Positions 16,806-24,522 of a DNA stretch of 37,795 bases are shown here, one piece after another. How positions within the stretch are numbered: the first letter of the stretch is position 1; each line of letters begins with the position of its first letter. The stretch covers positions 1-37,795 of the forward strand of contig CAZPZZ010000027.1 of NCBI GenBank assembly GCA_964591245.1. The letters are read 5' to 3'. A program made the translations under genes and the position numbers. The notes below the pieces were generated by a model. The model did no database searches and was not told the origin of the DNA. It saw only the letters and a program-made list of their open reading frames with translations. This DNA comes from CAZPZZ01 sp964591245. Its GTDB lineage: Bacteria > Acidobacteriota > Vicinamibacteria > Vicinamibacterales > UBA8438.

Positions 16806-16840
16806 GGTGTGTACACGGGAGCATTCACCGTGTACACACC
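16806..16840. terminator. perfect 13-bp hairpin between convergent grx-like and pal genes
   Basis: GGTGTGTACACGG (16806-16818) and CCGTGTACACACC (16828-16840) pair perfectly around a 9-base loop. It lies between two convergent stops (16786 and 16867), so it can serve both strands. There is no U-tract on either side, so it is a hairpin-type or RNA-stabilising end and not a classical intrinsic terminator. Confidence 0.6.
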
Positions 16841-16866
16841 AAGCCCCTGCTAGACCGTTTGCGGCA

Positions 16867-17436
16867 TTATTTCTCGGTAACGCTGAAATTACCGCGCCGG
16901 TTTTGTGACCAGCACCCTTCTGTCGAATCTTGGCAGAAGGGAGACTCCTCTCCTAGACTTCTCGTCTGGATTCTGGAGGGGTCGACACCAAGACTGGCGA
17001 GGTAGTCACGCACAGCCGCAGCCCGACGCTCGCCCAGCGCCAAGTTGTATTCGTTCGTGCCCCGCTCGTCACAATGTCCCTCTACGAGGATCCGGGTAGA
17101 AGTCCACCGCTGCATCCAGTCGGCGTTCTGTTGCAACGTCGCCTGCCCCGCGGGCAGTAGTTCCGACTGGTCCAGCTCGAAAAACACCGGCGACAGCGGC
17201 ATCTGGCTATTCAGCTCATCGAGTGACATCCGAGCAAATAGCTCCTCCTCAGTCGGAGGCGGCGGCGGTGGCGGCGGTGGCGGCGGTGGCGGCGGTGGCG
17301 GCGGCGGCGGCGGCGGCGGTGGTGCCGGTGGTGGTGGTGGTGGTTCAGGCGGCGGATTGTCTGCACATCCCGCAGCGCCTAGCCCAAGGACTAAACTCAG
17401 ACAGACGGCGAGAAGGTAACGAAATCGCGAGTTCAT
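16867..17436 (-). CDS. pal: Peptidoglycan-associated lipoprotein (OmpA/Pal C-terminal domain) with long polyproline linker
   Basis: 189 residues from ATG 17436, which has AGGAG eight bases or so before it. A signal peptide with positively charged start and hydrophobic core ends in GLGAAGC, giving a lipidation cysteine at residue 24 (the -3 residue Ala is slightly atypical). Next comes a linker with 32 prolines in 34 residues (17254-17355), then TEEELFARMSL and the OmpA-like domain: PVFFELDQSEL, ILVEGHCDERGTNEYNLALG, ERRAAAVRDYL and IQTRSLGEESP. These bind the diaminopimelate of peptidoglycan. Pal normally works with TolB, but no tol genes lie beside it here. Reading it as a general OmpA-family lipoprotein would also be safe. 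Confidence 0.92.
   Translation of the reverse strand: MNSRFRYLLAVCLSLVLGLGAAGCADNPPPEPPPPPPAPPPPPPPPPPPPPPPPPPPPPPPTEEELFARMSLDELNSQMPLSPVFFELDQSELLPAGQATLQQNADWMQRWTSTRILVEGHCDERGTNEYNLALGERRAAAVRDYLASLGVDPSRIQTRSLGEESPFCQDSTEGCWSQNRRGNFSVTEK
17254..17343 (+). repeat. CGG/TGG triplet tract encoding the Pal proline linker
   Basis: On the plus strand the triplets read (CGG or TGG) almost without break, including a 9-base unit CGGCGGTGG repeated four times at 17263-17298 and seven CGG in a row at 17299-17319. It encodes 23 uninterrupted prolines, then Ala, then more. Such a tract is prone to slippage and could change linker length between strains. It is G-rich on the plus strand. Confidence 0.9.
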
Positions 17437-17463
17437 GTACGGTATCTCCTGTCTCAGCACTCC

Positions 17464-17508
17464 CTAGGAGCTCCGTCCGAAACTAATCACACTAGCCCTA
17501 GAGCCTAG
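17464..17508. other. cluster of four CTAG sites upstream of pal
   Basis: CTAG occurs at 17464, 17492, 17498 and 17505, within 45 bases in the 165-base gap between pal and the LysW-like gene. CTAG is generally rare in bacterial genomes. No promoter hexamers fit clearly, and no known regulator is assigned. Confidence 0.3.
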
Positions 17509-17601
17509 TAGGAGCACTAACTTACCGGAAGTGCAAAGCTTACAAAGGAACCTAATGACTGTCAATTCTGATAGATTTCAACGGAATCGTCTAGCCCCTT
17601 T

Positions 17602-17805
17602 TCAATCCCACTCGGAATCTCCTTCACCGACGGGATTCTCATCACTCTCCGCCTCCCCCTCCTCCAGATGAGATTCAAGCGTGACAGGAGAAAGTGTCGC
17701 AACGATGCTCACGCCTCCACATTCAGAACAGCTGATCTGATCCCCTCGGTCCACGTCAAACTCGTCGACGTCAATGTCGGCCTCGCAAGCGCTGCACACT
17801 GCCAT
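17602..17805 (-). CDS. LysW-like zinc-ribbon protein
   Basis: 67 residues from ATG 17805, which has AGGAG five bases upstream (a longer frame upstream has no support). Two CxxC pairs, C4-C7 and C26-C29 in AVCSACEADIDVDE and ISCSECG, form a one-zinc ribbon, followed by a very acidic tail ending in SEWD. Length, cysteine spacing and acidic C-terminus are those of LysW/ArgW, the amino-group carrier of the LysW pathway for lysine or arginine. However, the usual terminal EDWGE is not conserved, and no lysX/lysZ/lysY partner is nearby. It is therefore called LysW-like; it may be a plain zinc ribbon with another job. Confidence 0.8.
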   Translation of the reverse strand: MAVCSACEADIDVDEFDVDRGDQISCSECGGVSIVATLSPVTLESHLEEGEAESDENPVGEGDSEWD

Positions 17806-18106
17806 CTCGACTCCTGTTCCGTGTCCACCATCGACGCCTGTTAACCCGCTGGGCGCCCGCCAGCGTATCGAGTCCGAAGGCCGACCGCGGAAACACCACA
17901 CTCCTCGCCATGTTCCGCCCGGGCTGTTGCCACGCTGCTCTTCGCCAAATTCTTACGTACTGCAGCGACGCACGTTCCCGAAACCCGCTCTCACGTTGAG
18001 CGACCAGTGCACCAGGACATTGACCGGCCAATCGCAAAGTCCGCAACCAAGGGGAAATCAAGCGCCATGCATCCTCCACTCACCCGTGTCGCAACACCCC
18101 GCAGGC

Positions 18107-18135
18107 TTGACGGCCCGAGCCTGTAAACTTAAATT
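18107..18135 (+). promoter_or_regulatory. candidate sigma70-type promoter of the Gld-like ABC operon
   Basis: TTGACG (18107-18112), a 17-base spacer and TAAATT (18130-18135). The -35 matches five of six consensus bases. It is placed to transcribe the ABC operon with a leader of about 130 bases to the GTG at 18272. The AT-rich spacer end contrasts with the GC-rich surroundings. Confidence 0.55.
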
Positions 18136-18142
18136 AACAGAC

Positions 18143-18164
18143 GTACGACCAATTTGGTCAGTAC
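18143..18164 (+). promoter_or_regulatory. operator-like inverted repeat at the predicted transcription start
   Basis: GACCA-ATT-TGGTC (18147-18159) is flanked by GTAC on each side (18143-18146 and 18161-18164). It forms an imperfect 22-base palindrome about 8 bases after the -10. The placement suits a repressor operator, or a hairpin at the mRNA 5' end. No regulator gene is adjacent. Confidence 0.4.
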
Positions 18165-18271
18165 CGTCTTTTTCCCAGACCTCACGTCGATCATTTCGGT
18201 CAGACTGTCTGGGAGCGGGTTGGCGTGCGGCGGAGCTACGCAGACCGTCAGCACACGGGAGGAGTCGCATC

Positions 18272-19282
18272 GTGGTCGAAGTACAGCACGTGACCAAGCG
18301 CTACGGATCGTTGACCGCCGTGAATGATGTGAGCTTTCAGGTCGGCCGCGGCGAGATTCTTGGCTTTCTCGGACCGAACGGCGCCGGCAAAACCACCACC
18401 ATGCGTATCTTGACTGGATATCTTCCAGCCACTGAAGGACACGCGACCATTGCCGGGTTTGATGTATTCGAGCAACCGCTTGAGGCTAAACGTCGGACTG
18501 GTTATCTCCCAGAAACTCCGCCGCTCTACCCCGAGATGACGGTGGCAGAGTATCTGTCATTCGTCGCTCGGATCAACGGCGTTGCGGCAGGAGAACGCAA
18601 CTCACAAGTCCACGCCGCAATGGAGCGAACAAATATCGCCGATATGCAACACCGCTACTGTGGCACCTTGTCGAAAGGATACCGCCAGCGCGTGGGCTTG
18701 GCGCAGGCCATCCTGCACAACCCGGACGTTCTCATTCTCGACGAACCGACGGCGGGCCTGGATCCCAGGCAAATCATAGAGACGCGCCGGCTGATCGCGG
18801 AGCTGGCAGGTGAGCGCACCGTCATCCTTAGCACACACATCTTGCCGGAAGTGTCCCAGACGTGCCAACGAGTCGTGATCATCAATGCGGGTCGCGTGGT
18901 CGCCGTAGACACTCCAAACAACTTGACGGCACGGTTGCAAGGGTCGCAGACGCTTTACCTACAAGTCGATAGCCTCGGCGTCGATGCAACGGCAGGGCTC
19001 GCAAGCATTCCCGGCGTCGTCAACGTGACGACCGCAGACCAGCAAGACGGGGTCACGGGGTATGAGGTCGAAAGTCATGCGGGTGACGACGTCCGGCGCG
19101 ATCTCGCCCGAACCGTGGTGAGCAACGGATGGGGACTACTTGAGCTTCGCCCCCAACAAATGAGTCTCGAGGATATTTTCTTGCAGCTCACGACCGAGGA
19201 ATCTGAGAGCATTCCATCAGACGAAGTCGTCGACAACACCCAGGAGACGTCTGAGGAACCGGAGAACCCCACCGATGTCTAA
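18272..19282 (+). CDS. ABC transporter ATP-binding protein (GldA-like)
   Basis: 336 residues, started at GTG 18272, because GGGAGGAG precedes it by about ten bases and the family N-terminus VEVQHVTKRYGSLTAVND follows. The Walker A is GPNGAGKTT (residues 34-42), the signature is LSKGYRQRVGLAQA and the Walker B is VLILDEPTAGLDP, with the switch His in STHILPE. A C-terminal domain of about 100 residues and an acidic tail (TEESESIPSDEVVDNTQETS) follow. It drives the ABC-2 permease downstream, which overlaps it by eight bases. This ATPase family is shared with GldA of Bacteroidetes gliding motility and with NosF-like transporters; motility is not implied. Confidence 0.93.
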   Translation: MVEVQHVTKRYGSLTAVNDVSFQVGRGEILGFLGPNGAGKTTTMRILTGYLPATEGHATIAGFDVFEQPLEAKRRTGYLPETPPLYPEMTVAEYLSFVARINGVAAGERNSQVHAAMERTNIADMQHRYCGTLSKGYRQRVGLAQAILHNPDVLILDEPTAGLDPRQIIETRRLIAELAGERTVILSTHILPEVSQTCQRVVIINAGRVVAVDTPNNLTARLQGSQTLYLQVDSLGVDATAGLASIPGVVNVTTADQQDGVTGYEVESHAGDDVRRDLARTVVSNGWGLLELRPQQMSLEDIFLQLTTEESESIPSDEVVDNTQETSEEPENPTDV

Positions 19283-20042
19283 CATCCTCGCGCTGGCTCA
19301 GAAGGAGCTGCGAGCCTATTTCGTCTCGCCCATCGCCTACGTGCTATTGGTCTTCTTCGCCCTGCTCTTCGGCTGGTTCTACATCGCCGGCCTCAGGGTC
19401 ATGATTCAACTCAGCATGGGCCAATTCGGGATGGGAGGCCCTCAAGTCATCAACGTCAACGAATTCATGATCCGGCCGCTGCTCGGAAATACCGCCGTCG
19501 TGCTTCTCTTCTTGCTTCCCATGCTGACCATGCGGTCCTACGCGGAAGAGAAGCGATCGGGGACAATCGAACTCTTGCTCACCTCTCCGCTCAGCGACTT
19601 TCAGATCATCATTGGTAAGTTCGTGGGAGCTCTAGCCCTGTACGCTCTGATGCTCGCGTTGACGTTCATTCACATCAGTATCCTGTTCTGGTACGGAGAA
19701 CCGGAGTGGGGGCCAATCATCAGCGGCTATCTGGGGTTGTTTCTGATGGGTAGTGCGTTCATCTCCATCGGTCTGGCCATCTCAAGCATGACCAAGAACC
19801 AGATCGTGGCCGGAGTCTCGACATTTGCGGTCTTACTGCTCTTCTGGATCATCAACTGGATTGGCGACGCTTCAGGTAGCACCACCCAGACCGTACTTGC
19901 GTATCTGTCAATTCTCGAGCATTTCGACGATTTCTCGAAAGGTGTCATAGACACCACCCATGTCACCTACTATGCAAGCTTCATTGGACTTGGACTGTTC
20001 TTGACCGCAAAGTCTATGGACACCGAACGCTGGAATGGGTGA
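19275..20042 (+). CDS. ABC-2 type permease (GldF-like)
   Basis: 255-residue membrane protein with about six hydrophobic segments: IAYVLLVFFALLFGWFYIAG, NTAVVLLFLLPMLTM and later ones. The segment MRSYAEEKRSGTIELLLTSP is the coupling-helix motif of ABC-2 permeases such as GldF. It forms the membrane path of the exporter with the preceding ATPase. It overlaps that gene by eight bases, and the GldG-like gene starts 26 bases downstream. The cargo is unknown. Confidence 0.93.
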   Translation: MSNILALAQKELRAYFVSPIAYVLLVFFALLFGWFYIAGLRVMIQLSMGQFGMGGPQVINVNEFMIRPLLGNTAVVLLFLLPMLTMRSYAEEKRSGTIELLLTSPLSDFQIIIGKFVGALALYALMLALTFIHISILFWYGEPEWGPIISGYLGLFLMGSAFISIGLAISSMTKNQIVAGVSTFAVLLLFWIINWIGDASGSTTQTVLAYLSILEHFDDFSKGVIDTTHVTYYASFIGLGLFLTAKSMDTERWNG

Positions 20043-20068
20043 CTCCTGGCTGCCTTCATTGCTGATCC

Positions 20069-21682
20069 GTGATGCTGAATAAAATCCTCAATTCGCTCAG
20101 TTGGCTTGGTCCGTTGTTCGTCTTCGCAGCGGTGGTGGTCTGGTTCCTGCTCCCAGAGCTCGGCACACTTCGACGCGTGCTCGCCTTTGCCGGTCTGGTC
20201 GCCATCCTTCTCTACGCCGCCGCACACTGGCGCCAGGTCGCGAGATCATTTGAAGGCCGGCGGACCCGCTACGGGACACTGGCCGGCACAAGCCTGCTAC
20301 TCGTACTTGCGATCGTGGCCGGACTGAATTACGTATTGGCACGGCAAAATCAGCGCTGGGATCTTACCGCCGCTCGGCAGTATTCGCTCTCCGATCAAAC
20401 CCGACGCGTACTCGACTCGTTATCCGAACCAGTCCGGATTCTCGTGTTCGCACAGGAACCGCAATTCCCACAATTTCAAGATCGCCTTGACCAGTACGCT
20501 TATCAATCAAGTCAGGTCACAATCGACTATATTGACGCCGACCGACAGCCGCTCGTAGCACGTCAATACGAGGTACAAACCTACGGCACCATCATCTTTG
20601 AATACGGTGGTCGCACCGAACGCGTCGAGTCCACTGCCGAGCAGGATTTGACGAACGCCCTGATCAAGGTCGTGGAAGGCACAGAGCAAACGGTGTACTT
20701 CCTAGAAGGACACGGTGAAAAAACTCCAACAGACACGGAACGTGAAGGTCTCAGCTCCGCATCGTCAGCGCTAGAGTTGGACAATTTCGCTATTGAGTCG
20801 CTCCTCTTGGCTCAACAAGGTCGTGTTCCGAGCGATGCCACCGTGGTCATCGTCGCCGGCCCTGAAACGGATCTCCTCCCTGGCGAGATCGAGGCCCTCG
20901 GGGCCTACCTCGTCGACGGCGGAAAATTGATGATCTTGGTTGACCCGGCGACGGCCAACGATGCCCCCCGCCCGGAGGGACTACTGGGACTGACTCGCGA
21001 ATGGGGCATTGAAATCGGCGACGGTATTGTGGTCGATGCCAGCGGGGTCGGACAGCTCTTCGGAGCCGACGCCTCAGTCCCCGTCGCGGCCAACTATCCG
21101 GTCCACCCCATCACGGACCGGTTCAACCTGCTGACAGCATATCCACTGGCACGCTCGGTCAACGCTGCGGACGGGGCACAAGACGGCCGCGTACCCCAAA
21201 CATTCATCGAAACCAGTGGGCAAAGCTGGGTGGAAGCAAACATCGACGGCCTGACCACCGGACAGGTCGAATTGAACGAGGAAGACGGCGACCAGCCTGG
21301 GCCCGTCCCGATCGGCATGGCAGTGTCAGTAGCCGCATCAGGGACCGCCCCGGTAGCGGACTCGCCCGAATCAGATGTTGAAGCGGGAGAGAATTCCGAC
21401 GGCGCATCCAACCCGCCTGAGACAAGGCTGGTTGTTATCGGGGATTCTGACTTCGCCACTAACGCCGTCGTCGGGGTTCAGGGTAACCGAGACATGTTCC
21501 TCAACGCGATCAATTGGCTCGCCCAACAGGAGAACCTCATCTCAATTCGCGCTCGGGAACCCGAGGATCGCCGGCTAACCTTAACTGCGGATCAGGAGCG
21601 GCGAATCTTCTGGTTTTCGATCTTTCTTCTTCCTGCGGCCGTACTCGGCGCTGGCGTATATACCTGGTGGCGGAGACAGTGA
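20069..21682 (+). CDS. GldG family ABC transporter auxiliary protein
   Basis: 537 residues starting at GTG 20069 (or ATG 20072, next codon). Two or three N-terminal membrane segments (PLFVFAAVVVWFLLPELG and TSLLLVLAIVAGLNYVLA) precede a periplasmic region with RQYSLSDQTRRVLDSL and ILVFAQEPQFPQFQDRLDQY, then LEGHGEKTPTDTE, and a last helix near the C-terminus (FWFSIFLLPAAVLGAGVYTW). This is the GldG/DUF4350-like layout, always found beside ABC-2 permeases. The segment LNEEDGDQPGPVP with AVADSPESDVEAGENSDGAS is a low-complexity acidic insert. It overlaps the DUF4340 gene by one base (TGATG). Confidence 0.9.
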   Translation: MMLNKILNSLSWLGPLFVFAAVVVWFLLPELGTLRRVLAFAGLVAILLYAAAHWRQVARSFEGRRTRYGTLAGTSLLLVLAIVAGLNYVLARQNQRWDLTAARQYSLSDQTRRVLDSLSEPVRILVFAQEPQFPQFQDRLDQYAYQSSQVTIDYIDADRQPLVARQYEVQTYGTIIFEYGGRTERVESTAEQDLTNALIKVVEGTEQTVYFLEGHGEKTPTDTEREGLSSASSALELDNFAIESLLLAQQGRVPSDATVVIVAGPETDLLPGEIEALGAYLVDGGKLMILVDPATANDAPRPEGLLGLTREWGIEIGDGIVVDASGVGQLFGADASVPVAANYPVHPITDRFNLLTAYPLARSVNAADGAQDGRVPQTFIETSGQSWVEANIDGLTTGQVELNEEDGDQPGPVPIGMAVSVAASGTAPVADSPESDVEAGENSDGASNPPETRLVVIGDSDFATNAVVGVQGNRDMFLNAINWLAQQENLISIRAREPEDRRLTLTADQERRIFWFSIFLLPAAVLGAGVYTWWRRQ

Positions 21683-23046
21683 TGCGCGGAATCCGATCGA
21701 CGCTCATCCTCTTCGTGATTGCGCTGGGACTGGGGCTCTACATCTACTTCATCGAATCCGAACGCCCCACCTCAGTGGCACAGGCAGAACTGGAGCAGGT
21801 CTTCCCATTCGCATCTGACGACGTCACCAGGCTTGCCGTCACGGCAGAAACGGGCGAACGTACCGTCATCGAGAAAACCGACGACCGGTGGCACCTGAGC
21901 GAACCGTTCGACGGCAACGTCGACGTCACCAAGGTCGTGTCACTCTCCTCGAGTCTTGCCACTCTCGAACTACAACGGGTCGTGGCCGAACCGGAAGACG
22001 CGCCAGATCTCTCGATTTTCGGGTTGGCAGCACCCCGGATCATTGTTGGTGTAACGACCGAAACCGACGAACAACAACTCCTCATCGGAGACCGGACCCC
22101 CACCGGCAATGATCTGTACGCCACCGTCGCCGACTCGGACCGAATCTTTCTCATCTCCGGGTTCCTCGATAGCACCTTCAACCAGACCACATTCGATCTC
22201 CGTGACAAGACCATCCTCAACATTACGCGCGACCAGGTCGACGGGTTGGAGATCAGTGGCGACCAACTGAACATCCAACTTCGAAAGACCGAAAGCCAGT
22301 GGTCGCTGGTTCGACCGATCGAAGCACATGCCGACCTCGGAGCCACCGACGGCATTGTGGGACAGTTGAGTACCGGTCAGATGTCCTCGGTCGAAGAGGA
22401 AGACGCTGACGATCTCGAACCGTACGGGCTCGATACCCCCACGCTCAGCGTCAGCGTCGGATTGGGTAGCTCGACCGCAACCCTCTTGCTGGGAACTCCA
22501 ACCCCAATGGGAACGGTGTACGCGCGCGATGCTTCCCGAGACCTTGTTTTCACGGTAGACCAATCGCTGGTGACAGAACTTCGTCAGGGAGTTGAGGCGT
22601 ATCGCCGACGAGATTTGTTCGCCTTCCGCCCCTTCAATGCCACCGCCCTCGAACTCGACGTTGAAGGCGAGCGGTGGAATTTCGAGAAGGTCGAAGCCAC
22701 AGGCGAAGAGGAGACGGATTCATGGCGTCGAACGTCACCGGATACCGGAACAGTTGACCAAGGCCCGATGGACGACCTGCTTGCCAAATTCTCTAATCTG
22801 CGTGCGGAATCGTTTGAACCAACCAGAGACAACACTGGACTCGATACTCCGATTGCCACCGTCCGCGTCACGTACAACGAAACGGACTCTGTGGAGCAGG
22901 TCACCATCGGCCGCGTAGAGGAAAGCGTGTTCGCTATCAACGGCAATGAACCTGGCGCGGCTCGACTCAACACCAGAAGCTGGGAGGACGCGATCGACGC
23001 CTTGGTCCCCCTCTCGAGTAGATCCGACGACGACGGGACGCCCTAA
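21682..23046 (+). CDS. DUF4340 domain-containing protein
   Basis: 454 residues from ATG 21682. One N-terminal membrane anchor (LILFVIALGLGLYIYFIE) and a long outside region with several repeats of the same pattern: TRLAVTAETGERTVIEKTDD, VDGLEISGDQLNIQLRKTES and TALELDVEGERWNFEKVEA, i.e. repeated DUF4340 units. DUF4340 genes commonly follow gldF/gldG-type genes, and here it is the last gene of that operon. Its function is not known; a lipid- or peptidoglycan-facing accessory role for the exporter is inference. Confidence 0.88.
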   Translation: MRGIRSTLILFVIALGLGLYIYFIESERPTSVAQAELEQVFPFASDDVTRLAVTAETGERTVIEKTDDRWHLSEPFDGNVDVTKVVSLSSSLATLELQRVVAEPEDAPDLSIFGLAAPRIIVGVTTETDEQQLLIGDRTPTGNDLYATVADSDRIFLISGFLDSTFNQTTFDLRDKTILNITRDQVDGLEISGDQLNIQLRKTESQWSLVRPIEAHADLGATDGIVGQLSTGQMSSVEEEDADDLEPYGLDTPTLSVSVGLGSSTATLLLGTPTPMGTVYARDASRDLVFTVDQSLVTELRQGVEAYRRRDLFAFRPFNATALELDVEGERWNFEKVEATGEEETDSWRRTSPDTGTVDQGPMDDLLAKFSNLRAESFEPTRDNTGLDTPIATVRVTYNETDSVEQVTIGRVEESVFAINGNEPGAARLNTRSWEDAIDALVPLSSRSDDDGTP

Positions 23047-23101
23047 CAACCAGGCCGTCATATCGTCATCATCCTGGCAAATCCAGCCTCTAGGCGCGTG
23101 A

Positions 23102-23797
23102 TCACCCGCTCATCGCCAATAACGGATCAACGAACCCAGCCTCTGCAAACCCCCGTGCGCGAAGCTGGCAGCTGTCGCAACGTCCGCACGGTTGATCATG
23201 CCTCACCGGAGCATAACAGCTGTGTGTCAAGCCGTAGTCACAACCCAGGTCCATCCCCCGAATAATGATCGCTGCCTTCGAATCCCGAATGAGTGGCGCA
23301 TGGACACGAAGACGCGCACCCTCCACCCCGGCCTTCGTTGCTAGCTTGGCCAGTTGCTCGAACGCATTGAGATACTCCGGACGACAATCGGGATACCCCG
23401 AGTAATCGACGGCATTGACGCCAAGATAGAGATCCTGGGCACCAAGCGCCTCCGCCCAGGCAAGAGCCAAGGACAAAAGGACCGTATTACGGGCCGGAAC
23501 GTACGTCGCAGGAATGCCCACTCGATCCGGTGCCTGGTCTAGCTCGACCGCTCCATCGCCAACCAAGGCAGACCCACCAAAGCCGGCAAGATCCACATCC
23601 AGTTCAAGATGCCGTTTTACCCTGAGTGCAGCTGCAACCCGACGGGCGGCGGCAAGCTCGCATGCATGAACCTGCCCGTATCGAACCGTGAGTGCGTAGA
23701 CCGAAAAGCCCTCTGCGCGCGCGATTGCGGCCGCCGTGTAGGAATCGAGCCCACCACTCAGGAGCGCCACCGCTCGCGGTGCAGGGTCGTCGTCCAT
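23102..23797 (-). CDS. queC: 7-cyano-7-deazaguanine synthase
   Basis: 231 residues from ATG 23797 (an ATG five codons upstream, 23812, is also possible). Makes preQ0 from 7-carboxy-7-deazaguanine, ammonia and ATP for the queuosine tRNA modification. The PP-loop SGGLDSYTA is near the N-terminus. The zinc-binding HSCYAPVRHDQPCGRCDSCQ with FAEAGFVDP is at the end. It lies 21 bases after queE, the previous pathway enzyme. No queD, queF or preQ1 riboswitch is visible here. Confidence 0.97.
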   Translation of the reverse strand: MDDDPAPRAVALLSGGLDSYTAAAIARAEGFSVYALTVRYGQVHACELAAARRVAAALRVKRHLELDVDLAGFGGSALVGDGAVELDQAPDRVGIPATYVPARNTVLLSLALAWAEALGAQDLYLGVNAVDYSGYPDCRPEYLNAFEQLAKLATKAGVEGARLRVHAPLIRDSKAAIIIRGMDLGCDYGLTHSCYAPVRHDQPCGRCDSCQLRARGFAEAGFVDPLLAMSG

Positions 23798-23818
23798 CAC
23801 ATTCCGACGCAAGGTAAA

Positions 23819-24460
23819 TCACACTCCACGTGTGTCAGGATCCCAGACATACTTGTGCATCTGCAGCTGCAATCGAACCGGGAGGCGATCACCCAGCACC
23901 CATTCTGCAAGCACCTTCGGCGACAACACGCCGTGCACGGGAGAGAAGAGGACAGCAGCACACCGATCAGCTAATTTGTGCACCCCTACGACGTCACGAG
24001 CGAAGTCGTAGTCAGCCCGGTCTGAAACCACAAATTTGACCTGATCGTGATCCCGAAGCCGCGACACATTCTCCCAGTCCATACGATCGCTTTCACCACT
24101 GCCCGGACATTTGACATCCATCACCTTGATCACGGAATTCGGCACCCGTGCCAGACTCGCGTGTCCGCCCGTTTCCAACATGACGGTTACATCGGCAGCA
24201 AGTAGACCGTCCATCAAGGGATACACGTCCTCCTGAAGCAGGGGTTCTCCACCGGTAATCTCGACTAAATCACAGCCATAGCGTGCCACTTCCTCCACCA
24301 CATCGGCGACCTCCCACTTCTGCCCTTCGTGAAAGGCATAAGCTGTGTCACACCACACGCAGCGGAGATCGCAGGCGGTAAGCCGCACGAACACGCAGGG
24401 ACGGCCGCACTGATCAGATTCGCCTTGGATGGAATGAAAGATCTCATTGACAGTCAGCAC
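23819..24460 (-). CDS. queE: 7-carboxy-7-deazaguanine synthase (radical SAM)
   Basis: 213 residues. Radical SAM enzyme converting 6-carboxy-tetrahydropterin to 7-carboxy-7-deazaguanine. The Fe4S4 motif is CDLRCVWCDTAYAFHEG (CX3CX2C) and the SAM-binding glycine segment is EITGGEPLLQEDVYPL. The N-terminus LTVNEIFHSIQGESDQCGRP is typical of QueE. It lies between nth (62 bases upstream) and queC. Overall length is normal. Confidence 0.97.
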   Translation of the reverse strand: MLTVNEIFHSIQGESDQCGRPCVFVRLTACDLRCVWCDTAYAFHEGQKWEVADVVEEVARYGCDLVEITGGEPLLQEDVYPLMDGLLAADVTVMLETGGHASLARVPNSVIKVMDVKCPGSGESDRMDWENVSRLRDHDQVKFVVSDRADYDFARDVVGVHKLADRCAAVLFSPVHGVLSPKVLAEWVLGDRLPVRLQLQMHKYVWDPDTRGV

Positions 24461-24522
24461 GGTCTCATCTTATCCCGGAGCATGCAATCGCCGTAAAACG
24501 TTCAGCAAGGAACGGGAACCGA

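Larger units (their letters stand above)
17806..18271. other. 466-base divergent intergenic region
   Basis: Between the LysW-like gene (minus) and the Gld-type ATPase (plus). It holds the plus-strand promoter at 18107-18135, the inverted repeat at 18143-18164, a possible stem CCCAGAC/GTCTGGG (18174-18180 with 18207-18213) in the leader, and a CGCTGG/CCAGCG hairpin (17848-17866) near the LysW-like start. Open frames here lack recognisable features. I see no tRNA or ncRNA. Confidence 0.5.

Noticed and set aside
17045..17419. Plus-strand frame with a long polyglycine run
   Set aside because: It is the mirror of the Pal proline linker; Pal has signal peptide, lipobox and OmpA domain, the glycine frame has none.
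17771..18079. A 102-codon minus-strand frame overlapping the LysW-like gene
   Set aside because: Arg/Trp-rich shadow; it overlaps the better supported LysW-like start in another frame.
17774..18271. N-terminal extension of the ABC ATPase by 166 codons
   Set aside because: The extension has no similarity, contains the promoter, and the GTG at 18272 has a good Shine-Dalgarno.
23050..23078. Terminator between the DUF4340 gene and queC
   Set aside because: Only CCAGG/CCTGG with an 18-base loop; too weak to call.
24461..24522. preQ1 riboswitch before queE
   Set aside because: The 62-base gap has no recognisable H-type pseudoknot or the C/A-rich tail; queE appears to be read through from nth.
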